Assembly (NCBI GenBank): GCA_004299235.1
Contig: SCQL01000019.1
Coordinates: 62,001-126,000, forward strand
Direction of reading: 5' to 3'
From: a bacterium
Lineage (GTDB): Bacteria; Chloroflexota; Dormibacteria; Dormibacterales; Dormibacteraceae
Length of the DNA: 64,000 nt
Shown here piece after piece: positions 24,905 to 33,646 of this stretch (the stretch's first letter is position 1; every line of letters begins with the position of its first letter). The position numbers were made by a program, and so were the translations under genes. The notes beneath the pieces were generated by a model. The model was given only the letters and a program-made list of their open reading frames with translations. It did no database searches and was not told where the DNA came from.

Positions 24905-25266
24905 TCAGTCGGCGCGTCGGGCGGTCCGCCCAGCCGGCGCATCAGGTCCTCGAGCAGCTGCCGCGTCTCCGGGTCGGCCATCAGGCGCTCCTGCATCTGC
25001 TCCGCCGAACGGCGGATCTCGGGGTCGGACATCAGGCGCTCGGACATCGCCTGGAATCGGGTCGCCATGTCATTCATGGCCGATTCCTGCGCGACCTGGA
25101 TGAGGATCGGCTGGCTCGCCGCGGCGACCATCGCCTCGGCCTGGGCGCGCACCATCTCGATCCCCTTGCAGCCCAGGCACTCGCCCTTGAGCCCGCAGTG
25201 GCAGAGCTGCGGTCGGAGGCGATCGAGCGCCGCGTGAAGCTCTGACATGTCCGCGGGGCCCGCCAT
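24901..25266 (-). CDS. Small cysteine-containing helical protein, unknown
   Basis: A 121-residue protein with an N-terminal cysteine cluster CHCGLKGECLGCKG (about residues 22-35), which could hold a zinc or an Fe-S cluster. The rest is a Met/Arg-rich helical segment (MATRFQAMSERLMSDPEIRR, then MQERLMADPETRQLLEDLM) with two similar DPEx(R) helices. It starts 10 bases after the acyl-CoA synthetase stop, so it is probably the last gene of a greA-fadD transcript. Not recognised. Confidence 0.6.
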   Translation of the reverse strand: MAGPADMSELHAALDRLRPQLCHCGLKGECLGCKGIEMVRAQAEAMVAAASQPILIQVAQESAMNDMATRFQAMSERLMSDPEIRRSAEQMQERLMADPETRQLLEDLMRRLGGPPDAPTD

Positions 25267-25276
25267 GCCGCCAAAT

Positions 25277-27019
25277 TTACGCGGGCTGGGTGCCTGCCGT
25301 GTACATCGCGTCGATCTGCGCCGCGTACTTCTGGGCGATCACCCGGCGCTTGATCTTGAGGGTCGGGGTGATCTCGCCGCCCCCCTCTGTGAACGGGTGG
25401 GGCAGCAGCCTGAAGCGCTTGATCGACTCCCAGTTGCCCAGGGTCTTGTTGAGGGCGTCGACGCCGGGCTGAATGAGGCCGATCACGCGCTCGTCGTCGA
25501 CCAGGTCTTCCGGACGCCCGGGCACCTTCTGAGTGACCGCGTCCCAGTCGGGGACGATCAGCGCGGTCACGTAGGGCCGGCTCTCCCCGATGACCACGGC
25601 CTGCTCGACGAATTCGTCGCGCTGGATCTGGAACTCGAGCGGCTGCGGCGCCACGTACTTGCCGCCCGCGGTCTTGATCAGGTCCTTCTTGCGATCGGTG
25701 ATCTTGAGGAAGCCATCCTCGTCGATCTCCCCGATGTCCCCGGTGTAGATCCAGCCGTCCTTGATCATGTCGGCGGTCGCGCCGGGGTTGTTGTGGTAGC
25801 CGGACATGTTGCCCGGGCTCTTGACCAGGATCTCTCCGTCCTCGGCGATCTTCAGCTCGACGCCCGGAAACGGCTTGCCGACGGTGAGGAAGCGGTGCCG
25901 TGAGAGGGTGTTCGAGCAAACCCCCGACGAGGTCTCGGTCAAGCCCCAACCGTTGAGGATCGGCACGCCGATCGCCCAGAAGAACTCTTCGATGTCGCGC
26001 GCCAGCGCCGCACCGCCGCTGATGACGAATCGGAGGCGCCCACCGGTCAGGCGGCGCCGGAGGGCCGCCAGGACGACTCGCTCGGCGAGCCGGCGCTCGG
26101 CGGTGAGCGCGGGTCCCGGCCGGGCCTCGTGAGAAAAGCGTATCCCGACCCGGATCGCCCAGTTGAACAGCGCCCGGCGGATGGGACTCGCCGCTCGAAC
26201 GCGCTGCATGACCGCAGCGTGCATCTTCTCGTACACGCGCGGGACGCTGACGAGGATGGTGGGCCGCACCTTCACCAGGTCTTCGGCCAGGTGTTCGACA
26301 CCGCGCGAGATCCACATCTGGCCGCCGAACGAAAGCAGCGTGAAGGTGCCGTTGATGCGCTCGAACACGTGCGAGTAAGGCAGCCAGGAGAGGGTCGAGT
26401 CGCCCGGCTCGAGCGGGAAGACCTGCATGACCGCACGAGCCGAATCGACGAAGTTGCGGTGGGTGAGCTCGGCGCCTTTCGGATCGCCCGTCGTGCCCGA
26501 GGTGTAGACAATGGTGCAGATGCCGTCCGGACCGATCCGCTCGAGCCGGGCGGCGATCTCCTCCATGCGCCGCGGGGGCGCCTGCAGCCACTCCGCCACC
26601 TCGACGTCCATGCGCACGATGCGGCGGAGAGGGCCTGCGGCCTTCAGCTTGGCGGCCATCCCCTCATCGGATGCGATCGCCAGCACCGCCTCGCAGTCGG
26701 CGGCGATGACCTGAGCCATGTGGGGGACGGTGCCCGAATAGATCGGCACGGTGACCGCTCCCGCCGCCTGGATGCCGAAGTCGCAATACAGCCATTCGAC
26801 GCGGTTCTCGCTGATGAGCACGACGTGATCGCCCGCCTTGACGCCGGCATCGATGAGGGCGGAAGCGATCGCCAGCACGCCGCGCTTCATGTCCGCCCAG
26901 GTGGCGACCTTCCAGGCCTCGCCGTCGGGGTGATGAACAAGGGGCCGGTCGCCGAAGCGAGCCGCCTGCCTGAAGAAGACGCCGACCGTCGTGCGGTCGG
27001 CGATGGTATCGGGGTTCAG
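25277..27019 (-). CDS. Long-chain fatty-acid--CoA ligase (AMP-forming synthetase), FadD15-like
   Basis: Activates long-chain fatty acids to acyl-CoA with ATP. The P-loop is CTIVYTSGTTGDPKGAELTH, followed by GWGLTETS (A5), DGWIYTGDIGEIDEDGFL (A7) and DRKKDLIKTAGGKYVAP (A8); the LPYSHVFERI region matches the membrane-associated long-chain group. The first canonical start is ATG 26890, but conserved N-terminal sequence continues upstream (DRTTVGVFFRQAARFGDRPL) to about 27019. There is no ATG, GTG or TTG in that frame before it runs into greA; CTG at 27017-27019 is the best guess. It directly follows greA. Confidence 0.88.
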   Translation of the reverse strand: MNPDTIADRTTVGVFFRQAARFGDRPLVHHPDGEAWKVATWADMKRGVLAIASALIDAGVKAGDHVVLISENRVEWLYCDFGIQAAGAVTVPIYSGTVPHMAQVIAADCEAVLAIASDEGMAAKLKAAGPLRRIVRMDVEVAEWLQAPPRRMEEIAARLERIGPDGICTIVYTSGTTGDPKGAELTHRNFVDSARAVMQVFPLEPGDSTLSWLPYSHVFERINGTFTLLSFGGQMWISRGVEHLAEDLVKVRPTILVSVPRVYEKMHAAVMQRVRAASPIRRALFNWAIRVGIRFSHEARPGPALTAERRLAERVVLAALRRRLTGGRLRFVISGGAALARDIEEFFWAIGVPILNGWGLTETSSGVCSNTLSRHRFLTVGKPFPGVELKIAEDGEILVKSPGNMSGYHNNPGATADMIKDGWIYTGDIGEIDEDGFLKITDRKKDLIKTAGGKYVAPQPLEFQIQRDEFVEQAVVIGESRPYVTALIVPDWDAVTQKVPGRPEDLVDDERVIGLIQPGVDALNKTLGNWESIKRFRLLPHPFTEGGGEITPTLKIKRRVIAQKYAAQIDAMYTAGTQPA

Positions 27020-27056
27020 CTCGTGGGTCGAAGCGGTCGTTGCCCCAGCCGTCTGC

Positions 27057-27521
27057 TTATTTGACCGCCTTGATCGTGAGCGTGAGCGTGCCCGACGGTA
27101 CGCTCACCGTAACCCTGTCCCCCTTCTTCCGGCCCACCAGGGCGCGGCCGACGGGCGACTCGACGGAGATACGGCCGGCCGACGGGTCGGACTCCACCGC
27201 GCCCACCAGATGGTAGGTTTCGGCGGCGCCTTCGGTGTCGACGACCTCGATCGTCGAGCCCGGCCCGGCCACGCTGGAGTGCGTGTCCCTGATGATCTGC
27301 GCCCGGCCGATCATCTCCTGGAGCTCGTAGATCCGGCTGTCGAGGAGTCCCACCTCCTCCTTCGCCTGCTCGTACTCGGGGTTGTCCTCGATGTCACCGG
27401 GCTGAAACGCCTCCTTCAGGCGCTCGCCCGCCTCGGCACGCCGGTTCAGCGCGACCTCGAGGTTGCGCTTGAGCTTCTCCAGCCCCTCCGGCGTCAGCAA
27501 GACAGGTTCAGTTAGATCCAT
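27057..27521 (-). CDS. greA: Transcription elongation factor GreA
   Basis: A 154-residue GreA. An N-terminal coiled-coil hairpin holds the acidic tip GDIEDNPEYEQAKEE that enters the RNA polymerase secondary channel and triggers cleavage of backtracked RNA. The C-terminal FKBP-like domain has ISVESPVGRALVGRKKGD, the standard signature. ATG 27521 is preceded by a strong Shine-Dalgarno sequence (GGGGAGAG). It lies upstream of the fatty-acyl-CoA ligase gene, with its stop about 40 bases before that gene's inferred start. Confidence 0.95.
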   Translation of the reverse strand: MDLTEPVLLTPEGLEKLKRNLEVALNRRAEAGERLKEAFQPGDIEDNPEYEQAKEEVGLLDSRIYELQEMIGRAQIIRDTHSSVAGPGSTIEVVDTEGAAETYHLVGAVESDPSAGRISVESPVGRALVGRKKGDRVTVSVPSGTLTLTIKAVK

Positions 27522-27557
27522 CTCTCCCCAGCCCTTCGGGAAATAATAACCTGGCGA

Positions 27558-27902
27558 ATGGACCCCACTGACTTGAGGGCCGGGCTGGCCGAGCGGCTGG
27601 CCGGAGCCAGACCGATTGACGCGCAGACGTTCAACACCGCCTGCTTCGTGCTCTCCCGCGCCCTGGAGGATCTCAGTCTGAGCGTCCCCGAGGCGGCGCC
27701 GCTGGCGCGGCGCTTGCTGCGTATCGCCGGCCGCGTCGTCATCGATGCCGGCATGCCGGGTTCCCCCGCGGGCGTCTGGCCCAACACCGAGGAGATGGCG
27801 CTGCAGTGGATCGACGAGGCTCTGCGGGCTCTCGGCTATCAGGTGAGTCCGGTGCCCGGCGGGGGGCGGCCGGAGCTGACACGCCCCGATGCGACCTGGT
27901 GA
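27558..27902 (+). CDS. Small hypothetical protein
   Basis: A 114-residue, mostly helical, soluble protein (for example FNTACFVLSRALEDLSLSVP, then LARRLLRIAGRVVIDAG). No recognised motif. It is divergent from greA with 36 bases between starts and convergent with the TadG-like gene, ending six bases before that gene's stop. The codon use and frame are consistent with a real gene; function unknown. Confidence 0.5.
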   Translation: MDPTDLRAGLAERLAGARPIDAQTFNTACFVLSRALEDLSLSVPEAAPLARRLLRIAGRVVIDAGMPGSPAGVWPNTEEMALQWIDEALRALGYQVSPVPGGGRPELTRPDATW

Positions 27903-27908
27903 TGCGCG

Positions 27909-30161
27909 TCAGTTGATGAGGCGGGCGGCAGGAGGCACGGGGGAGTAGTTCGGGTTGAAGTCGATCCCGACCGAGGCTCCACCGCTGACGCTGGCGGTGG
28001 AGCAGATGACCTGGCCGGCGAGTGGCGCTATGTTGCCGCCGTTGATCGTCCAGTTGGCGGCGGGGGTGTAGATCGTGCCGATGTACTGCGTGGCCGAGCC
28101 GCCGTTCATCGTGTTCGAGCAGGTGTTGCCGGCCGGCTGGTAGATCACGATCCAGTTGTACTGCAGGCCGCTGAAGACGTAGGTCGCGCCCTGGGCGTTC
28201 TGGCTCATGCAGGACCCCGCGGGCATGTAGAACTGGACCGCCCCCGGCGTCACCTTGGCGCCCGAGCAGGGGGCGTTGGGGTCGCCCGGGTTGGGCGAGA
28301 TCACGCAGTAGTTCTCGTTGGTGACGTCGCCGCCGCTGGACGGCGCGTACTGGAGCGACATCGGTGAGTTCTGCTGGCTTATCGTCCCCGGCGGAGGGGG
28401 GCACCCGCTGAAGCACTGCGGCGCGACCTCGTCGGCGGGCGGCTGGCACCCCACGGCGCGGGCCAGGCTGTAGCACTTGACCGGGCTGTAGAGGATGCCG
28501 AGGTGGGTGAGGTTCATGATCGTGGCCACGCTCGGCGGCTGATTGGTGGTGTAGCCCAGCGTGATCTGGGAGCCAGTGTTCGGGTAGGGGTTGGCGCCCG
28601 ATCCGTCAGGCGAAGCGGGCGGGGAGCCGCCGAGGTACGGGGACGCCCCGCCCGCGGGAGGGACGCCGCCAACGTCTCTGAACCCGGGCGCCAGGAAGCG
28701 GCCGACGAATCCAAAGTCGCTCGGGATGCCGTCACACCCGTAAACGTCCAGGTAGACGTTGTAGTACTGCGCGCCCGGGGCGTTGCGCGTGATGTTGACG
28801 TCGATCCCCGTCGTCCCGTTGTTGGTCATGTTCCCAGGCGTCAGCTGACATTCAGAGGGCGCGCTCTCGCGCGGACATCCCGGCGATGAGGAGCAGGGGT
28901 TGGGCGTGATGTTCGGGTCGGCGAAGGTGTCGTATCGAACCGCCGTCACGACGACGCCCCACTGGTTGAGCTTGTTCTTGGAACCCTTCTCCGCGACCCC
29001 GTTGCCGGCCGCCGTCGCCGGCATCGTGACGTTGAAATCGCCCGCGCAGGTGACGCCGTTCTGGTTCCAGAACTGCGGGTTCGCAAGGTTCGTCGTGCCG
29101 GGAGCTGAGTACCGCTCCTCGTCCGGCGCCTTCAGCTCGTTGGACAAGAGGCTGCCGGTGGCGTCGGACTGATAGCCGCCGGTCCAGTTGTAGACGCCGG
29201 CATCGAGAAAGGCGCAGCTGGCCGAGCCGCCTGAGAGGTGAAAGCTGCCGTACTGGCCTGGCTGCATCTCGGTCCACGTGCCGCGGTTGTACTGGTTGTA
29301 GCTCTGCACGGTCGAGTAGTAGGAGACGGAGTTGGCCAGGTAACCGGGGTCGGGCAGCGTCGGGGCCGGCACGATCGGCGCGCCCGCGGTGTCGCCCGCC
29401 AGGCAGGGAGGCGGGTAGGGGACGAAGCCGGGGGTGGAGTTGTAGCAGTAATACGAAGCGGAGCTGCAGGTCGATCCGGCCGCTCCGTAGCAGTTGCCCG
29501 CTTCCTTCAGACCGGCGTCGACGCAGGCGGTGCCGTTGGAATACGTGTCGCCCAGGATGGTCAGCGAGGCTGAACCCTTGAGGTTGGTCGCGCACGTTCC
29601 TGTGCTGAGCGTGAGCAGCGCCGGCGTCTGGCGCTGGTTGCCGACGATGGCCGTCGCCGTGGCGTTGACGGTGACGGTGGTCGGGCCTCCGAAGATTTGC
29701 ATGAAGGCAAGCGGGAGAGCGTGGACGGAGGTGAAGGTGAACTCGTAGCCGTTGAACAGGGTGTTGGTGGCGACGATCGTGAGCGTGTAGCCGCCCGTGT
29801 AGCTGTAGGTCCAGGTGTCCTGCTGAAGGTTGTTGCTCGGTCCGACGAGCGCGATCGTATGGGTGGAGGAGGCGGAGCCGGAATACAGGTGCAGGTCGTT
29901 CTGGTAGAGCTTCACCGACTGTGGCACGGTGCTGCCCGTGAGGTTGCGGAAGTTTTCGTACCAGTCGCCTGACGCCAGCGCCGCCGCGTCGACGGCGGCC
30001 TGCTGGTCGCGGCGGTCGACGTAGCCTCGACCCGAGTCGATGGCGAGGCCGAGCATGCCGAACAGCACCAGGATCAGAAGGCCGATCAGGACGATCGCCT
30101 GTCCCTCCTGCAGCCGTCGCTGCGGCGACCTAGTTCGAGTACTCGGCACGGTAGACCGCAT
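27909..30161 (-). CDS. TadG-like pilus-assembly/secreted surface protein
   Basis: A protein of about 750 residues. A class-III-pilin-like N-terminus has EGQAIVLIGLLILVLFGMLG followed by AIDSGRGYVDRRDQQAAVDAAALA, the signature of TadG-like proteins (PF13400). The rest is a large Gly/Pro/Ser/Thr/Asn-rich exported region with many cysteines and repeated Tyr/Asn motifs. It is probably anchored or assembled with the Tad pilus at the cell surface. The start overlaps the upstream TadE-like gene; ATG 30161 or GTG 30149 are both possible. It is the third gene of a three-gene cluster. Confidence 0.8.
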   Translation of the reverse strand: MRSTVPSTRTRSPQRRLQEGQAIVLIGLLILVLFGMLGLAIDSGRGYVDRRDQQAAVDAAALASGDWYENFRNLTGSTVPQSVKLYQNDLHLYSGSASSTHTIALVGPSNNLQQDTWTYSYTGGYTLTIVATNTLFNGYEFTFTSVHALPLAFMQIFGGPTTVTVNATATAIVGNQRQTPALLTLSTGTCATNLKGSASLTILGDTYSNGTACVDAGLKEAGNCYGAAGSTCSSASYYCYNSTPGFVPYPPPCLAGDTAGAPIVPAPTLPDPGYLANSVSYYSTVQSYNQYNRGTWTEMQPGQYGSFHLSGGSASCAFLDAGVYNWTGGYQSDATGSLLSNELKAPDEERYSAPGTTNLANPQFWNQNGVTCAGDFNVTMPATAAGNGVAEKGSKNKLNQWGVVVTAVRYDTFADPNITPNPCSSSPGCPRESAPSECQLTPGNMTNNGTTGIDVNITRNAPGAQYYNVYLDVYGCDGIPSDFGFVGRFLAPGFRDVGGVPPAGGASPYLGGSPPASPDGSGANPYPNTGSQITLGYTTNQPPSVATIMNLTHLGILYSPVKCYSLARAVGCQPPADEVAPQCFSGCPPPPGTISQQNSPMSLQYAPSSGGDVTNENYCVISPNPGDPNAPCSGAKVTPGAVQFYMPAGSCMSQNAQGATYVFSGLQYNWIVIYQPAGNTCSNTMNGGSATQYIGTIYTPAANWTINGGNIAPLAGQVICSTASVSGGASVGIDFNPNYSPVPPAARLIN

Positions 30162-30768
30162 ATGCGGTGATGACGATCTGGTTGCCGACAACTTGCTGGA
30201 TCACGGGGGTCAGCGGCTGGAAGTTGAACCAGAGGGTCACCTTGATCGGATCGTTGCCCTGGGCCGCCTGGATGGGGTTGCAGCCGGCTCCGGCGTTGGG
30301 CGGCGGGTAGGAACCGAGGCCGCCTTTCGGGCCGTTCGGATAGCCGTTGCCGGCGGGGCTGGGATCGGTGATGAAGATCCAACCGGTGTTGGGTGCCGGC
30401 AGCGAAGGCGAACCCACGGGGTTGCCGCCGTTGGGGAGCGGTCCGTTGGGGCACGCCGGGTTGTTGGCGAGGTTTTCGGTGACTGCGTGCGCTTGGATGG
30501 CGGTTGCCACGTCGGTGTCGGTGGGCCAGCAGTGGACGTAGGCGGGCGGCGCGCAACCGACACCGTTCGGGTCGATGTAGTCGGACGCCCGCACGGCCGC
30601 CCGCGCGCCTTCGTTGGCCGCCTGCTGCAAAGTGATGTAGAAGTACAGGCCGCGACCGAAGTCGATGATCCCGAACGTCAGAAGCAGGATCACCGGTGCG
30701 ATGAGCGCGAATTCGGTCATCCCCTGCGACTTCTGGCTGCGGAACCACACGCGCATCGCTTTTTTCAT
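30130..30768 (-). CDS. TadE-like pseudopilin (second copy)
   Basis: A 212-residue protein starting MKKAMRVWFRSQKSQGMTEF, with a prepilin-type segment QGMTEFALIAPVILLLTFGI (the Glu is the +5-type residue) and IIDFGRGLYFYITLQQAANEGARAAVR, the TadE signature (PF07811). A Pro/Gly/Asn-rich exported domain follows. ATG 30768 overlaps the stop of the preceding TadE-like gene (ATGA), and its stop lies within the TadG-like gene start, so the three are translationally coupled. Confidence 0.88.
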   Translation of the reverse strand: MKKAMRVWFRSQKSQGMTEFALIAPVILLLTFGIIDFGRGLYFYITLQQAANEGARAAVRASDYIDPNGVGCAPPAYVHCWPTDTDVATAIQAHAVTENLANNPACPNGPLPNGGNPVGSPSLPAPNTGWIFITDPSPAGNGYPNGPKGGLGSYPPPNAGAGCNPIQAAQGNDPIKVTLWFNFQPLTPVIQQVVGNQIVITAYAVYRAEYSN

Positions 30769-31367
30769 GGCTTGCCTTGGATGGTGAAATGCTCGTTGTA
30801 CGCGAGCGGGATACCGGCGCCGAACAGATTCTGGATGAACGGCGTGATGAGGGCGAAGTTCATCAGGATGGAGACGTTGATGTCGCCCAGCCGCCACGAG
30901 TTGTCGGTGGGATGGCTGGCCATCGTCCCGGTCTGAGGGTTGCCGCCGGGGTACGTGTAGCAGATGTAAATCCACGGCGATTGCGTCGCCGCCGGATAGG
31001 CCGCCGCGGCATACGGCTTGTTGTTGACGGCGTTGCCGTCCGTCGGGGCCAGGCAGGAGCCGCTTGCCTTCAGCGTGCCCGTCAAGCCGGAGCCTGAAAG
31101 CGACTGGTTGACGGCGGTGATGACATCCGCGTCGTCGAGATAGATATTGAGCCGTGATCGAGTGTCGAACCAGGCGCCGTGGCGGGCGCCCTCGCGGGCG
31201 GCGCCCTGCATGTTGACGGAGAAATAGAACGCCCGCGACAGGTCCAGGAGGCCCATCATCAGCAGCAGCAGGACGATCGACGAGATGGCGAACTCGACCA
31301 GCGACTGCCCGCGCTGGCGTTTGGCCGCCATGCCGTGAACGCTTGTTCGGTTCATTTCAGCGCTCAT
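30765..31367 (-). CDS. TadE-like pseudopilin (first copy)
   Basis: About 200 residues. Signature RQRGQSLVEFAISSIVLLLL then GLLDLSRAFYFSVNMQGAAREGARHGA is characteristic of TadE/TadE-like minor pilins of the Tad (Flp) system: processed at the GQxLVEF site and inserted in the inner membrane. ATG 31367 is preferred over the TTG two codons earlier. It is the first gene of the three-gene Tad-type cluster and divergent from the GGDEF-HD gene with about 110 bp between. No Tad ATPase, prepilin peptidase or outer-membrane genes are in the window. Confidence 0.88.
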   Translation of the reverse strand: MSAEMNRTSVHGMAAKRQRGQSLVEFAISSIVLLLLMMGLLDLSRAFYFSVNMQGAAREGARHGAWFDTRSRLNIYLDDADVITAVNQSLSGSGLTGTLKASGSCLAPTDGNAVNNKPYAAAAYPAATQSPWIYICYTYPGGNPQTGTMASHPTDNSWRLGDINVSILMNFALITPFIQNLFGAGIPLAYNEHFTIQGKP

Positions 31368-31474
31368 ATTCAATCGGATCGCGCACCAGGATGCACCATG
31401 TGTACCGCGTCTAACGAACTTAAGACGGTTTTCAGTCGCGTTGCACGCGAGTAAGTTAACGGCGGCAATCGCTG

Positions 31475-33646
31475 ATGGCGCAAAGCATGACCACCAAGCC
31501 CGCTGACGTCCACGAGTCGCGTCGCTGGCAGGACATCCGCGCGCGGGCCATCGACGCCACCTTCGATTCCGATCGCCGCCGCGTCGGGGAGCGGGTGGCG
31601 GTCGTCTTCCGCTGGCTCTTCCTGATCGTCCTGGCGGTGCTGAACACCGTCAACCCACACAGCGGGGCGGAAGCCAAAGTGACCAGCGACGCCGTCCTTG
31701 CCGGCTGGGGAGCCATGAACGTCGCGGTGAACGTGCTCCTCGCCCGCGGTTACCGGCCGGGGAAGCAGTTCAGCCTGACGACCATGGCGCTCGACATCTT
31801 TTTCGCGGTCGCCCTGGTCTACCTGTCGGACGGCTTCAGCAGCCCTTTCTTCTTGGCGCTGTTTCTGGCCGTGATCACCAACGCCGTGCGGTTCGGCGCC
31901 ACCGCCAGCTTCATGTCGGCGCTGATCATCTCTTTCATCTACCTGTTCATCGGCGGCAGTTTCACGCCCGCCAACTTCTACATCGACCCCAACGCGACGG
32001 TGGGCAAGGTGTTCCTCTTCCTCGTTGTCGCGCTCACCACCGGTTACATGACGCGCGAGCTGGAGCGCCAGAGGCGCTCGGCCGTCGAGCGGGCGGCGCA
32101 GGCGGACTCGCTCCGCGAGCTGAGCATGGACATGACCAGCGACACCGACATCAAAGACGTGTTCGACGTGCTGATCGACAACGCCGTCCAGATGACGAGC
32201 GCCGAGCGCGGGCGCTTGATTCTCGCTTCGCAGGAGGGGTTCACCGTCGTCGCCAGCGCGAGCCGCGGGCCGGAGTCGGAGCTCGCTCCCGAAGGTGAAA
32301 CGATTGACGAGCACCAGCTGGCCCAGGCGGCCACCACAGGCGAGGCCGCCTTCGCCGCCGACCGCAAGGGCCTGGTGATTCCGATCGCATCCGGCGAAGG
32401 TGTCACCGCCCTCGCGTGCCTGACCCAGATCGCCGCCACCTTCACCAACCAGGACCTGTTCGTGGTGAACGCCCTGTCCGGCAGCTCGGCGGTTCCGCTC
32501 GCCAACGCGCTTCGCTACCAGCGGAGCCGGCAGGAGGCGACCACGGACGCCTTGACGGGGCTGGCCAACGTCAGGGAGTTCCGCCGGCGGCTGGAGGCCG
32601 CGTTCGCGCGGCCTGACCGCCGCAACGCACCGCTGTCGCTGCTCCTCGTCGATTTTGACCATTTCAAGTCCGTGAACGATGAGCTCGGCCACCAGCACGG
32701 CGACCTGGTGCTGCAGATGGGGGCCAGGATCGTGCGGGCGGCGGCGCGAGCGCAGGACCTGGTGGCGCGTTACGGGGGTGACGAGCTGGCGGTGATCGTC
32801 GCCGATACCAACGGTACCGGAGCGCAGCGTTTGGCTTATCGCATCGTGGACGCGGTCCATGCCGCGGCGGTGTCGACGACTCCAGGCGGTCACCTGACGT
32901 TCAGCATCGGGGTCGCCACCTACCCGGATGACGCCTTCACGGCGACTGAGCTCGTGGCGGCGGCGGATCAGGCGCTGTACCTGGCCAAGCGCGAGGGCAA
33001 AGACCGTCCGTGCACGTTTCCCCAGCTCGTCACCGAGCTCGAGCTCGCGGACGGCAACCTGGTCTCGATGCTGACCGAGGCCGGGCCCCAGGTGATGGTG
33101 GCGGCCGCCCATGCGGTCGATCACCGCAGCCCCGTCGCGCAGGGACACTCGAGCCGCGTCGCCGCCATCGCGGATGCCATCGGCCGCCGCTCGAGCTTTT
33201 CCTCAAGTCAGCTGGAGAACCTCCGGACAGCGGCGTTCCTCCACGATGTCGGCCACATGACGCTCGGCCCGGACGGACAAGGATTCGAGGTCCCGGGCCA
33301 TGCGGAGGCGGGCGAGAGGATAGTCGCCGGGGCGAAATTCCCGGCCGAGGTGGTGGCCGCCGTCCGGTTCCACCATGAGCGTTGGGACGGTGGCGGCAAA
33401 ACCGACGGCATGACCGGGGACGGCGTTCCGATCAGCGCGAGAACCCTCGCCGTGGCCGAGAGGTATGAGGCGCTGACCGCCGGGCGCGCCTGCACGCGGT
33501 TGACGCCGCAGGAGGCGTTGGCGAAGCTGGCGGAGGGGTCGGGTTCCGAGTTCGACCCGGCCGCCGTCGAAGCGCTAGGGCGGGCCGTCCGGGATGGGAG
33601 CCTCGAGCTGAACCTCCCGGACGTGGCGCTGCCCGCGACGGCTTAG
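31475..33646 (+). CDS. Membrane GAF-GGDEF-HD hybrid, probable c-di-GMP enzyme
   Basis: A 723-residue protein: five or six membrane helices (about 43-195), GAF domain (about 215-345), GGDEF domain (about 350-515) and HD-GYP-like domain (about 540-700). The active site reads GGDEL at about 434-438 with an inhibitory I-site RAQD exactly five residues upstream, so diguanylate cyclase activity is expected. The HD part has HDVGH (590-594) and HHERWDGGG (about 633), but the GYP motif is absent, so phosphodiesterase activity is doubtful. It is divergent from the Tad-type genes, and c-di-GMP control of attachment is a natural inference. Confidence 0.88.
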   Translation: MAQSMTTKPADVHESRRWQDIRARAIDATFDSDRRRVGERVAVVFRWLFLIVLAVLNTVNPHSGAEAKVTSDAVLAGWGAMNVAVNVLLARGYRPGKQFSLTTMALDIFFAVALVYLSDGFSSPFFLALFLAVITNAVRFGATASFMSALIISFIYLFIGGSFTPANFYIDPNATVGKVFLFLVVALTTGYMTRELERQRRSAVERAAQADSLRELSMDMTSDTDIKDVFDVLIDNAVQMTSAERGRLILASQEGFTVVASASRGPESELAPEGETIDEHQLAQAATTGEAAFAADRKGLVIPIASGEGVTALACLTQIAATFTNQDLFVVNALSGSSAVPLANALRYQRSRQEATTDALTGLANVREFRRRLEAAFARPDRRNAPLSLLLVDFDHFKSVNDELGHQHGDLVLQMGARIVRAAARAQDLVARYGGDELAVIVADTNGTGAQRLAYRIVDAVHAAAVSTTPGGHLTFSIGVATYPDDAFTATELVAAADQALYLAKREGKDRPCTFPQLVTELELADGNLVSMLTEAGPQVMVAAAHAVDHRSPVAQGHSSRVAAIADAIGRRSSFSSSQLENLRTAAFLHDVGHMTLGPDGQGFEVPGHAEAGERIVAGAKFPAEVVAAVRFHHERWDGGGKTDGMTGDGVPISARTLAVAERYEALTAGRACTRLTPQEALAKLAEGSGSEFDPAAVEALGRAVRDGSLELNLPDVALPATA

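Noticed and set aside
31370-33148. Minus-strand 592-codon frame opposite the GGDEF-HD gene
   Set aside because: Shadow frame; the plus strand has GAF, GGDEF and HD motifs.
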